Positions 35,981-43,503 of a stretch of 57,059 nucleotides of DNA are shown one piece after another. Made by a program: the position numbers and the translations under genes. The DNA comes from Roseomonas acroporae (lineage in GTDB: Bacteria; Pseudomonadota; Alphaproteobacteria; Acetobacterales; Acetobacteraceae), in NCBI RefSeq assembly GCF_023223525.1, contig NZ_JALPRX010000097.1, forward strand, positions 1-57,059, in the 5' to 3' direction. The notes beneath the pieces were generated by a model. That model was not told the DNA's origin, ran no database searches, and saw only the letters and a program-made list of their open reading frames with translations. How positions within the stretch are numbered: position 1 is the stretch's first letter; each line of letters begins with the position of its first letter.

Positions 35981-36463
35981 TCAGGCCGCCTTCTTCACGC
36001 CGCCGGCGACGTTCTTGCTGTTGAGGGCCGCGACGTCGAGCGCCTGCGGCTGCTGGCCGGCATGCGGGTGCTCGGGGCCGGCATAGACGTGCAGGTTCTT
36101 CATCTGCTTCCGGCCGAGCGGCCCGCGCGTGATCATGCGCTCGACCGCCTTCTGGATCACCCGCTCCGGGTAGCGGCTCTCCAGGCGCTGGCGGACCGTG
36201 CGCTCCTTGATGCCGCCGGGATAGCCGGTGTGCCAGTAGAAGACGGACTGCTCCGCCTTGTTGCCGGTGACGCGCACCTTCTCGGCGTTCACGATCACGA
36301 CGTGGTCGCCGCAATCGACGTGCGGGGTGAACTGGGGCTTGTGCTTGCCGCGGAGCCGGTTGGCCACGATCGAGGCGAGACGGCCGAGAACCAGCCCTTC
36401 CGCGTCGATCAGAATCCAGCCCTTCTGGACTTCCGCGGGCTTCAGCGAACGGGTGGTCAGCAT
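35981..36463 (-). CDS. rplM: 50S ribosomal protein uL13
   Basis: Ribosomal protein L13, 160 residues, an early assembly protein of the large subunit. Conserved blocks: [26 protein letters not shown]-like [38 protein letters not shown] and HPHAGQQPQ. The start ATG at 36461-36463 has AGGA seven bases upstream and directly precedes the conserved N-terminus; a long upstream in-frame extension is not coding and contains the promoter. Autogenous control by L13 is known in other bacteria; an inverted repeat lies upstream. Confidence 0.98.
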   Translation of the reverse strand: MLTTRSLKPAEVQKGWILIDAEGLVLGRLASIVANRLRGKHKPQFTPHVDCGDHVVIVNAEKVRVTGNKAEQSVFYWHTGYPGGIKERTVRQRLESRYPERVIQKAVERMITRGPLGRKQMKNLHVYAGPEHPHAGQQPQALDVAALNSKNVAGGVKKAA

Positions 36464-36494
36464 CGTCGTCCTGAAGTCCTCGAACAGGCGGCGG

Positions 36495-36523
36495 GTTATG
36501 ACGGCGTGCGTGGGTACGGTCAA
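36495..36523 (-). promoter_or_regulatory. Sigma-70 promoter of rplM-rpsI
   Basis: On the minus strand TTGACC is followed after exactly 17 bases by CATAAC, then the start codon about 31 bases downstream of the -10 box. The boxes differ from consensus at one and two positions. This is the best promoter match in the window and fits a strong ribosomal operon. Confidence 0.75.
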
Positions 36524-36548
36524 GGCGGAACAACGAATTTCCGCATGC

Positions 36549-36562
36549 GGTATCCTGATACC
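36549..36562. promoter_or_regulatory. Inverted repeat upstream of the rplM promoter
   Basis: GGTATC-CT-GATACC, six bases each side of two, lies about 26 bases upstream of the rplM -35 box, within an AT-richer patch. It could be a regulator site for rplM or for the divergent small gene at 36693. Only the symmetry and position support it. Confidence 0.3.
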
Positions 36563-36692
36563 ATAATCCGCCCAGCTGCCGTCGCCGGCCCGGGCACGCC
36601 CGGATGCGGAGCCGGTCGGAAAGCAAATATTCACGGACGGACACTATGAAGAGAAAGAATCACGTTTTGGGACACGATTCTTGCGAAACGAG

Positions 36693-37025
36693 ATGTCGTA
36701 TGCCTCCGAGATGCCGGCCATGCTCGTTGGCGTTTCGCTGCTGACCGCAGCGCTGCAGTATCCGGCCCTGCTCGTGCTCGACGCGATGTACGGCCTCCCG
36801 CCCATGAACTTCCCCCTGTCGCGCCCGCTGAGCATCGTTGCGATCCTGCTGCTCGTCGCCTTCTACGAGGTGCTGAGCTGCCTCGGGCCGCAGCGGCGAC
36901 GGACCGCCGCCGTGCCCGCCGGCGCCCGTTCCGTGCCCCGGCACGCCGCGTCGAGGCGGCGGGGCCGGCGCGGGACGCCGGACGGGTGGCGGACGGCGAC
37001 GCGCCTGCCGGCCATCGCCCGGTGA
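36693..37025 (+). CDS. Small two-helix membrane protein, unknown
   Basis: A 110-residue protein not matched to a family. Two hydrophobic stretches (MLVGVSLLTAALQYPALLVL, and LSIVAILLLVAFYEVLSCL) are joined by a short loop with NFPLSRP, then a basic, Arg-rich tail of about 45 residues follows. A real hydrophobic pattern on only this strand and a conserved-looking loop favour coding. ATG at 36693 is used; an in-frame TTG lies 12 bases upstream. Local GC is below that of neighbouring genes. It is divergent from rplM. A small inner-membrane protein is inferred. Confidence 0.5.
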   Translation: MSYASEMPAMLVGVSLLTAALQYPALLVLDAMYGLPPMNFPLSRPLSIVAILLLVAFYEVLSCLGPQRRRTAAVPAGARSVPRHAASRRRGRRGTPDGWRTATRLPAIAR

Positions 37026-37111
37026 CGCGCTCCGTCCGGCGTCGCCGGGATGGCGCCGGCCCCTGAGCCGGCGAAGTTTCCGCGCAGCCGGATGTGTCCG
37101 CCCCGCCTGAG

Positions 37112-37183
37112 GATGCTCCAGCCTTTTGATTCGGCGCGTTTTCCGAGCCGATGGGCGCGTGCGCTCGACCCGAAAATGCTCTA
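37112..37183 (-). repeat. Family A repeat, partial copy A4a
   Basis: First of two tandem partial units, inverted relative to A1-A3, flanked by plus-strand genes. It reads GCTCCAGCCTTTTGATTCGG, GCGTTTTCCGAGCCGATGGG, then GAAAATGCTCTA. The inner stem (GGCGCG/TGCGCT) differs from A4b. It retains the end of hairpin 2 (GCTCCAG) only. Confidence 0.65.
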
Positions 37184-37246
37184 ACCTTTTGGTTTTTCGC
37201 ATTTTCCGGGTCGCTGGGTGAGTACACCCAGCTTGAAAATGCTCTA
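37184..37246 (-). repeat. Family A repeat, hairpin 1 copy A4b
   Basis: Second tandem unit: ACCTTTTGGTTTTTCGCATT, then CCGGGTCGCTGGGTG-AGTA-CACCCAGCTTGAAAATGCTCTA. The inner stem CTGGGTG/CACCCAG and outer arms are perfect. It ends directly at ATG 37247, 36 bases before the start I chose for the next gene. Confidence 0.75.
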
Positions 37247-37282
37247 ATGCCGGCTCGGGAAGAACGGTCCGGGAAGCAGGGC

Positions 37283-38935
37283 ATGATCGAGGGTGGATCG
37301 GGTGGCGTCGCCGGCATGGGCACGGCGGCGGAGCGGCTGGTCGGCTTCCTGGCGGCGGCGGGGATCGACCGGGCCTTCTCGGTGCCGGGCGAGAGCTTCA
37401 TCGCGCTGCTGGACGCCCTGCACGCCCATCCCACGATCGACCTCGTCACCTGCCGGCAGGAAGGCGGCGCCGGCTTCATGGCGCTGGCCGACGCCAGGCT
37501 GACCGGGCGGCCGGGCGTGGTGATGGTCTCGCGCGGGCCGGGGGCGTGCAACGCCGCGATCGCCGTGCACACCGCCGAGCAGGACGCGCTGCCGCTGATC
37601 CTGCTGGTCGGTCAGGTGGAGCGGCGCGACCTGCGCCGCCGCGCCTTCCAGGAGATCGACTACGCCCGGATGTTCGAGGGCGTGGCGAAGTGGGTGGGCG
37701 AGGCGACCGATCCCGACCAGGTGCCGGAGCTGATCGCGCGTGCCTGGGCGATGGCGCTGGGCGGCGTGCCGGGGCCGGTGGTGCTGGCGCTGCCCGAGGA
37801 CGTGCTGGCGGCACCCTGCCGGGCGCCGGCGGTGCCGCCGACCGTGGCCCGCCCGGCGCGGCCGGCGGCCGGGGACCTCGCGGCGCTGGCCGCGCTGCTG
37901 CGGGCGGCGGAGCGGCCCATCCTGCTGGCCGGGCACGGCTTCGAGCGGGCGGGCGGGCGGGCGGCGCTGCTGGGCCTCGCGGAACGCTGGCGGCTGCCGG
38001 TGGCGGTCTCGTTCCGGCGGCAGGACCTGTTCCCGAACGACCACCCGCTCTACGCGGGCGACATGGGGCTGGCCAACCCGCGGGCGCAGCGCGAGGCGTT
38101 CGACGAGGCGGACCTCGTGCTGGCCCTGGGCACGCGGCTGACCGACGTCACCACCCAGGGCTGGCGGTGGCCGCGCGCGGGGCAGCGCCTCGTGCATGTC
38201 TGCGCCGAGCCGCGCTTCCTGGGCTGGCAGTTCCCCACCGGGCTGGCGCTGGCGGCGGATGCGCCGGAGGTGGCGGCCGGGCTGGCGACGGAGGATGCCT
38301 CGGCGCCCGCCGGGCGCGAGGGCTGGATCGCGCGGCTGCGCGCGTTGCAGCGCGCGGAGGCCGCCCACGCGCCGCGCCGGCGCGCGGACGGGCTGGAATT
38401 CGCGCGCGTGGCGCAACTCGTCGGGCGGGTGGCGCCGGCGGACGCGATCGTGACGCTGGATGCGGGGACGTTCGGCGCGCCCTTCTACCGCCAGGTGGCG
38501 TGGCGGCCGCCGCAGCGCCTGCTGGCGCCGGTCTCCGGCGCGATGGGCTACGGCGTGCCGGCGGCGGTGGCGGCGGCGCTGCGCCACCCGGGGCGCTGCG
38601 TGATCGGCGCGGTCGGCGACGGAGGCGCGCTGATGACGGGCGGCGAGATGGCGGTGGCCGTGGCGCGCGGGGCGGCGGTGAAGCTGCTGCTCTCCGACAA
38701 CGGCGCCTACGCCTCGATCCGCATCCACCAGGAGCGCGCCTATCCGGGGCGGGTCTCGGGCACCGACCTCGCGAACCCCGACATGCTGGCCTGGGCACGC
38801 GCCTTCCGCGTGCCGGTGCTCGACGTGCGCGGCGAGGAGGACCTGCCGGCGCTGGAGGCGGCGCTGCGCGCGCCGGGGCCGCTGATCGCGGTGATCGCCA
38901 CCTCGCTCGCGGCGGTGCTGCCCGCCGGGGAGTGA
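37283..38935 (+). CDS. Thiamine-diphosphate enzyme, acetolactate-synthase-like
   Basis: A 550-residue ThDP enzyme. Catalytic Glu is in CRQEGGAGFMALADA, the Mg/ThDP motif is GAVGDGGALMTGGEMAVAV with LLSDNGAYASIR, and the middle domain has LLAGHGFERAG. It resembles the IlvB/Xsc/oxalyl-CoA decarboxylase superfamily without a clear reaction; no small subunit is adjacent. It shares only fold-level resemblance with the ThDP protein at 26851. The ATG at 37283 is preferred over 37247, which abuts repeat A4b and has no ribosome site, and over 37316. Confidence 0.83.
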   Translation: MIEGGSGGVAGMGTAAERLVGFLAAAGIDRAFSVPGESFIALLDALHAHPTIDLVTCRQEGGAGFMALADARLTGRPGVVMVSRGPGACNAAIAVHTAEQDALPLILLVGQVERRDLRRRAFQEIDYARMFEGVAKWVGEATDPDQVPELIARAWAMALGGVPGPVVLALPEDVLAAPCRAPAVPPTVARPARPAAGDLAALAALLRAAERPILLAGHGFERAGGRAALLGLAERWRLPVAVSFRRQDLFPNDHPLYAGDMGLANPRAQREAFDEADLVLALGTRLTDVTTQGWRWPRAGQRLVHVCAEPRFLGWQFPTGLALAADAPEVAAGLATEDASAPAGREGWIARLRALQRAEAAHAPRRRADGLEFARVAQLVGRVAPADAIVTLDAGTFGAPFYRQVAWRPPQRLLAPVSGAMGYGVPAAVAAALRHPGRCVIGAVGDGGALMTGGEMAVAVARGAAVKLLLSDNGAYASIRIHQERAYPGRVSGTDLANPDMLAWARAFRVPVLDVRGEEDLPALEAALRAPGPLIAVIATSLAAVLPAGE

Positions 38936-39030
38936 TGCCCATGGCGGCGTCCGCCGATCCGGCCGGGCCGGTCAGGCGCGCCGCGGTGGCGGGTGGCGCG
39001 TTCCACCGTGCCCGGCAGGCTCGGCAGGAG

Positions 39031-39672
39031 TCAGTAGGAGGAGGAGCCGCCGGCCTTCCCGGCGCCGCCGCTGACCGGGCTGGTGGTCAGCTCCATGTAG
39101 GCGCCGAAATCCTTCATCATCTCGTCCGAGGTGGAGGAACGGGTGGCGTCGGGCACGATGACGAGGTAGCCGCTCAGGCTCTCCCAGGGGAAGACGCTGT
39201 CCTTGACGATCTGCTTGTAGAGGTTGTCCGGCGTGTCCAGCCCGTCGATGCCGTCGGCGCGGATCAGCCCGGCCGCGCGGCAGGCGCGCGAGGCGTGGGT
39301 GGAGCAGTTGTTGCCGACGATGGTGAAGCCGTCGGTCTTGGCGCGCATGGCGATCCAGGCGTCGCGGAACGCCTTGGCGGCGGTCTTGCCGCAGCTGCTC
39401 ACCAGGATCGTGGAGACGCAGGACTTCGACTTGGCGTCGTCGTAATTCACGTATTGCGGCCGGTTGGAGAGGAAGCGCGAATAGGTGAAGACCACCCCGT
39501 CGCCCACCGCGCCCGTGCCGAAGTAGCCCACCGGCGCGCCGGTCTGCAGCAGGCAGTCGGAATGCCCCTCGTCCGGCGGCGCCTTGGTGTGGGACGGCTT
39601 GTAGCGGACGACGTAGGCCACCTTGTCCTCGCCCAGCGCGATCTTCAGCGACTGCCCGACCTGACCCGCCAT
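39031..39672 (-). CDS. Candidate permuted papain-like (NlpC/P60 or LRAT type) protein
   Basis: A 213-residue protein with no confident family. GNNCSTHASRACRAAGLI (near residue 130) has the shape of the catalytic Cys helix of permuted papain-like enzymes (NC, small residues, AxxAG). An upstream DEGHSDC (near residue 35) could provide the catalytic His in the permuted order. No signal peptide and no membrane helix; eight Cys residues are unusual for a cytoplasmic protein of this size. Such proteins hydrolyse peptides, amides or lipids and include secreted effectors. It stands alone; start ATG at 39670-39672 has GAAAGG upstream. Confidence 0.55.
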   Translation of the reverse strand: MAGQVGQSLKIALGEDKVAYVVRYKPSHTKAPPDEGHSDCLLQTGAPVGYFGTGAVGDGVVFTYSRFLSNRPQYVNYDDAKSKSCVSTILVSSCGKTAAKAFRDAWIAMRAKTDGFTIVGNNCSTHASRACRAAGLIRADGIDGLDTPDNLYKQIVKDSVFPWESLSGYLVIVPDATRSSTSDEMMKDFGAYMELTTSPVSGGAGKAGGSSSY

Positions 39673-39745
39673 CCGCCCCGTTGCCTTTCCGATTCGTTGC
39701 TGCCGCGACGGTCGGGATGGTGCCCCCGCATGCTTACGATGTGAT

Positions 39746-39759
39746 GATGAATTTTCATC
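39746..39759. promoter_or_regulatory. AT-rich inverted repeat upstream of the papain-like gene
   Basis: GATGAA-TT-TTCATC, a six-base symmetrical arm pair, sits in an AT-rich island (39733-39760) that stands out in this GC-rich DNA, about 75 bases upstream of the minus-strand start at 39672. A promoter-operator is plausible. The remainder of 39673-39940 shows no gene. Confidence 0.35.
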
Positions 39760-39940
39760 CGGGGGGACCTCATCGGGGCGCCGGCGAACGCCGCGCGCCG
39801 GCTGCCCGGCGTGCCCGGGTGCCATGGTCCGGATCGGTGGGCGCATGCGGCCGGAAAGCCCGCGCCGCGCATCGCTCGTCGGTGTCGGGGAGCGGCATCG
39901 GGTCGCCGCCGATGCGCGGGTCCTTCGGCAGCGGGGTCCG

Positions 39941-40186
39941 TCAGAGACAGGCGCCGCAGGGCCGCGCCCGGAGCTGCTCGTCCGCCAGACGCGCCGCCTG
40001 CCGCGCCTCGGCGAGTTGCCCGGGGATCGGCCTGCCGCTCCGGGAGAGGGCGTCGAGCCGCGCACCCAGCTCCAGCAGCACGCGGGCGGCGCGCCGCAGG
40101 TCGTGCGCGTCCCGCAGGGAGAGCGGCAGGGAGACGCCGCCTGCGGCCCGAGGCGGGGCCATCGCCGGCCTATCCGTGGCGGACAT
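39941..40186 (-). CDS. Hypothetical small helical protein
   Basis: An 81-residue reading frame. After 18 variable residues comes a helical, amphipathic region (SLRDAHDLRRAARVLLELGA; LAEARQAARLADEQLRARP) ending GACL. High third-position GC and helix pattern suggest coding, but there is no homologue I know and no good ribosome site. Its start overlaps the end of the 60-residue frame upstream by 17 bases, so translation could be coupled. Confidence 0.4.
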   Translation of the reverse strand: MSATDRPAMAPPRAAGGVSLPLSLRDAHDLRRAARVLLELGARLDALSRSGRPIPGQLAEARQAARLADEQLRARPCGACL

Positions 40187-40352
40187 GGGGCCGGCCGGCG
40201 GGACGGGAGATGGCGGAACGGGCCGGCGCATCATCGGTGCCGGCTGCCGCCGCGCCACCATCGCGGCCATGGGCGAAGAAGGCGCCTTCGCGCGGCGACC
40301 GGGCGGCGAAGGCGGCGCGCAGGGATGCGCGGGAAGGCGTGAGGCGGGACAT
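40170..40352 (-). CDS. Hypothetical 60-residue protein
   Basis: Small basic frame beginning MSRLTPSRASLRAAFAARSP and containing GAFFAHGRDGG. GAGGA lies eight bases before the ATG, a fair ribosome site, and third positions are mostly C or G in the first half. No family recognised. It may be cotranscribed with the overlapping 81-residue frame. Confidence 0.35.
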   Translation of the reverse strand: MSRLTPSRASLRAAFAARSPREGAFFAHGRDGGAAAAGTDDAPARSAISRPAGRPHVRHG

Positions 40353-40679
40353 CGGTGCGGTCCTCGGAGCCTGGGGCGTGATGGCCGGCGGGAGCGGGCT
40401 CCACGCTGGCCGGGCCGTGCGGACCAAAGGATGCGGCCGGGCCCGCCGCCGGACCAATCGGAAGGCGCGATCCGCGCCATCCATCGTACCGATGGGCCGG
40501 TGCCGGCCGGGCCGCGGCCGCGCCGGGCCGTCTTGTGCCGGCTGGACCGTCCTGTTCGCCCCCTCAGGCCGGTTCGCGGAAATTGCGGACCGGGGCTGCT
40601 CCTCGGCCCGGCGCACGGCCGCCCATCGGCCCCGTGCGCGATACCGCTCCGCGCAGGCCGGGACCCGTGCGGAGCGGTG
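40353..40679. other. Intergenic region without supportable gene
   Basis: GC-rich spacer of 327 bases upstream of the two small minus-strand frames. Reading frames exist on both strands but none shows a convincing start or protein-like composition. I see no repeat copy here. Confidence 0.4.
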
Positions 40680-41063
40680 TCAGTTCTGGGGCGAGCCGAC
40701 GCCGAGCGAGGAGCGCGGCAGGTCGCTCGGCAGCCTGCCCTCGGCCTCCGGGCGGCCGACGGTGGGCTGGTTGACCTGGCGGTCATCGGCGAACTGGCTG
40801 GTCAGCGGCGCGCCGGGCGGCGGGACGTTGCGCGTCTCGCGCCGCGATTCGCCGGCGCGGTCGGCGCTGATGCCCTCGCGGAGCTGTTCCGCGGCTCGGG
40901 CCACCGGCGTGCGGCCACGCACCGTGGCACCGTCGCCGCCGGGCTGGGGGGCCTGACCGGGGACGGGGGCGGGGGAGGCGCCGGAAGGCTGGGCCGGGGC
41001 GGCCCCGGGCAGGGCGCCGAGCAGCGGCAGGACGAGCAGGGGAGCGAGGAGGGCGCGGCGCAC
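40680..41063 (-). CDS. Small secreted protein, unknown
   Basis: A 127-residue exported protein. The N-terminus (VRRALLAPLLVLPLLGALPG, cleaved at APAQP) is a clear signal peptide; the mature part is Pro/Gly-rich then polar (ARAAEQLREGISADRAGESR; SSLGVGSPQN). Start is GTG. No domain recognised. Periplasmic, function unknown. Confidence 0.6.
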   Translation of the reverse strand: MRRALLAPLLVLPLLGALPGAAPAQPSGASPAPVPGQAPQPGGDGATVRGRTPVARAAEQLREGISADRAGESRRETRNVPPPGAPLTSQFADDRQVNQPTVGRPEAEGRLPSDLPRSSLGVGSPQN

Positions 41064-41186
41064 GGCGTCGGTTCCAATCGTGTCGCGATGGGTGGAAGCG
41101 CATTGCCGGCGGAGCGGGCACGGGCGCGCTGCCGGGGGGAACGCGACGGGACGGGTCGCCGTACCTTCACGATCCCGGCAACGATT

Positions 41187-41304
41187 CTACGGCGAACCGC
41201 AGTCCGGTTGGGACTGCGGTTCGCTGTCGCTCGTTGTTCCCGGCGCGGATGCACGCCGCCGGCTTTCCACGCCGGCCCCGGCCGGCGCCCGATGCCGACT
41301 CTCA
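41187..41304 (-). repeat. Family B structured repeat, copy B2
   Basis: GCGAACCGCAGTCC-GGTTG-GGACTGCGGTTCGC is a perfect 14-bp stem, the best in the family. The middle TTGTTCCCGGCGCGGATG and CACGCCGCC are conserved; the final third has diverged (GGCTTTCCACGCCGG, then GACTCTCA). Its end coincides with the TGA stop of the MFS gene on the minus strand, the same placement as B1, B3 and B4. Confidence 0.8.
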
Positions 41305-42555
41305 GCCCGCCACCGTCTCCCGCGAGACGGTGACCAGCTCCGTGCCCACCGGGGTGGGCGGATGCACCTGGAAATCCTCCTTCCGCGCCGGCGCCGCGCG
41401 TCGCGCCATCTGCCAGGCGCCGCAGAGGGCGATCAGCGCCTGCGCCAGCACCGTCAGCCACAGCAGGCTGCGCGGGCCGCCCGCGGTCATCGCCGCCCCG
41501 ATCGCCAGCGGTCCCAGCGCCGCGCCCGCCCCCTGGACGATCAGCATCCCGCCCGAGGCCGCGACGAATTCCGACGGCGCGACGGAGTCGTTCACGTGCG
41601 CCAGCACCACGCTGTAGGTCGGCACCACCAGGCCGCCGAACACGAAGACCAGGGCGAGGTAGAGCCAGGACGGCGCCTCGGCGGGGGTGAGCAGCGCCAT
41701 CGCCCCCAGCACGGCGGCGGCGACCAGCGCCGTCGCCACCACCAGCATCCGGCGGTCGATCCGGTCCGACAGGGCACCGAGCGGCCAGGTCATCGCCGCC
41801 GCCCCCGTGGCGCCCGCCGCCATGAAGAGCGCGATTCCCCGCTGCCCGAAACCGATGGCACCCGCCAGCACCGGGCCGAGCGAGAAGAAGGCGCCGACGC
41901 TGACGCCGCAGAGGAAGGCGGCGACGACGCCGAAGGGCGCCTGGGCATGGAGGCGCAGCAGGTCGATCCGGACCGGCTCCCCCGACGTGGCGGGCGCCTG
42001 GGCCTGGGAAAGGGTGACCGGCAGGACGGCGATGGTCAGGATGATCGACACCACCGCGAAGGGCACGAAGCCGGCGGGGTCGGCGACCGGCAGCAGGAGC
42101 TGGCCGACCACGCCCGCCACCAGCCCCGTCATGCCGTAGAGGGAGAGGATCTGGCCGCGCACCTCGTTGGCGGCGGCGCCGTTCAGCCAGCTCTCCACCA
42201 CCATGAACAGGCCGGCGAAGCAGAAGCCGGTGAGCGCGCGCGCCGCGACCCAGGCCACCGGATCGATCCAGAGCAGGTGGATCAGCGGCACCATCGAGGC
42301 CAGGGAGGCCAGGGCGGCGAAGCTGCGGGTCTTGCCGACGCGGCGGATCATCCGCCCGGCGGCCAGCGAGCCGGCCATCATCCCGGCGAAGAAGGCGCCG
42401 CCGATCAGGCCGATCACGGTGGGCGAGAAGCCCTCCATGCCGCCGCGTACCGCCAGCAGCGTGCCCTGCAGCGTGTTGCCCATCTGCAGCAGCCCGAAGC
42501 CGACCAGCAGCGCGGCGATGACGGGCAGGGTCGAGGCGAGTGGTGTGCTCCGCAT
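41302..42555 (-). CDS. MFS transporter (YcaD-like)
   Basis: Inner-membrane carrier of 417 residues with 12 hydrophobic segments. The motif between helices 2 and 3 reads GSLAAGRMIRRVGKTRSFA, and between 8 and 9 GALSDRIDRRMLV, the standard MFS A-motif pair. FMVVESWLNGAA and the overall pattern resemble the YcaD/UMF-type group. Substrate unknown; efflux or solute uptake driven by protons. ATG at 42553-42555 begins just before helix 1. Repeat B2 lies at its stop. Confidence 0.9.
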   Translation of the reverse strand: MRSTPLASTLPVIAALLVGFGLLQMGNTLQGTLLAVRGGMEGFSPTVIGLIGGAFFAGMMAGSLAAGRMIRRVGKTRSFAALASLASMVPLIHLLWIDPVAWVAARALTGFCFAGLFMVVESWLNGAAANEVRGQILSLYGMTGLVAGVVGQLLLPVADPAGFVPFAVVSIILTIAVLPVTLSQAQAPATSGEPVRIDLLRLHAQAPFGVVAAFLCGVSVGAFFSLGPVLAGAIGFGQRGIALFMAAGATGAAAMTWPLGALSDRIDRRMLVVATALVAAAVLGAMALLTPAEAPSWLYLALVFVFGGLVVPTYSVVLAHVNDSVAPSEFVAASGGMLIVQGAGAALGPLAIGAAMTAGGPRSLLWLTVLAQALIALCGAWQMARRAAPARKEDFQVHPPTPVGTELVTVSRETVAG

Positions 42556-43021
42556 GGCGGCACTCCTACCATCCCGCCCGGCGGATCGGACCCGCCAGCG
42601 GGAATGCATCCGCACGGGGAACGACGGCCCGTTGGTACGGATCGGCGGCGACCGGGGGGAGGGGAGCGGTGCGCTGGCCCGTGCTCGGGCGGCGGCTGCC
42701 TCCCGGCAGCGGCCGACATGCCGCCGCGTCCCGCCATGCGACACCAGCCGCCGCGGCGGCGCGCACCGCGATCTCCCCGGGCGGTCGCGCAGCCTGCCGT
42801 CGCGCCGGTGCGGCGCCGGCCCGTCCGGCCGGTCGCGGCAGGTCATCGCCGGCCCCGCCCGCACCGCGCGCCCCGCCGGCACCTCCGCGAGGCCCGGCCG
42901 GCGGTGCTCGCCGGCGGTGCTCGAGCGTCTCGCCGAAGCCGACGCCGCGGGAGCCGTGCCGGGCGCGGCCATGCGCCGTCCCGGCGCGCCGGTTCAGCGG
43001 CATGTCCCGGGGCGTGGTCAC
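42556..43021. other. Intergenic region upstream of the MFS gene
   Basis: 466 GC-rich bases with overlapping open frames on both strands, none with protein-like composition (Arg/Pro/Ala-rich only). The MFS promoter should lie near 42560-42620. Ends at repeat A3. Confidence 0.4.
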
Positions 43022-43128
43022 TAGAGCATTTTCAAGCTGAGCGTCCTCGCTCAGCGGCTCGGAAAATGCGAAAAATCAAAAGGCTAGAGCCGTTCCGGCC
43101 TGATGCAGTCAGGCTGGATCGGCTCTAG
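43022..43128 (+). repeat. Family A double-hairpin repeat, copy A3
   Basis: Full copy with terminal inverted repeats CTAGAGC (43021-43027) and GCTCTAG (43122-43128). Outer arms GCATTTTC/GAAAATGC are perfect; the inner stem CTGAGCG-TCCT-CGCTCAG differs from CTGGGTG/CACCCAG on both strands. Hairpin 2 has two differences from A1/A2. In transcript direction hairpin 2 is followed by CCTTTTGATTTTTCGC, a strong T-rich run. Confidence 0.88.
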
Positions 43129-43200
43129 GCCGCGCCGGGCGGCCAGCAGGCGGGGCCGCACGACGAGCGCCGCCGGCGCCCGCCATTCGCGCCGCGGGCG

Positions 43201-43503
43201 CTACGGCCTCGGCTGGCGCTCCGCCGGGTTGGCGGGGCGGGGCTGTCCGGCGGGCCTGGTCGCAGGCTGCCGGGCCTGCTGCCCGGAGCGGCAGGCCGAC
43301 CGCGCGCCGCTGGTCGGCCGACCGCCGAAGGCGCAGGGGATGTCGTCCTGGAAGAAGTGCGGGATGTCGCGCTGGAAGGTCCGGCGCGCCCCGTCGAAGA
43401 AATCCGCCCGGCCGGCGGAGGGCGCCAGGATGGAGGGCACCAGGATCCAGAGGGCCAGCGCCCCGGCGGCGAGCGGGACGGGGCGGAGACGTCGTGCGGT
43501 CAT
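43201..43503 (-). CDS. Small secreted or membrane-anchored protein, unknown
   Basis: A 100-residue protein with a signal or anchor (LAAGALALWILVPSILAPSA) and a mature part starting ADFFDGARRTFQRDIPHFF and DDIPCAFGG. The block RDIPHFFQDDIPCAFGGRP looks conserved and has one Cys; the tail is Pro/Gln/Arg repeats (RQPATRPAGQPRPANPA). I recognise no named family. ATG at 43501-43503 gives the signal directly. Periplasmic location inferred. Confidence 0.62.
   Translation of the reverse strand: MTARRLRPVPLAAGALALWILVPSILAPSAGRADFFDGARRTFQRDIPHFFQDDIPCAFGGRPTSGARSACRSGQQARQPATRPAGQPRPANPAERQPRP

Noticed and set aside
36644-36835. A 63-codon minus-strand frame opposite the small membrane protein
   Set aside because: No hydrophobic or domain pattern, while the plus-strand frame has two clear membrane helices.
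40170-40352. Overlapping small frames at 40170-40352 and 39941-40186 considered as a toxin-antitoxin pair
   Set aside because: Neither product resembles a toxin or antitoxin family and coding potential of both is only moderate.
42556-43021. Open frames in the gap upstream of the MFS gene
   Set aside because: Several overlapping frames on both strands, all Arg/Ala/Gly-rich, with no ribosome site or hydrophobic pattern.
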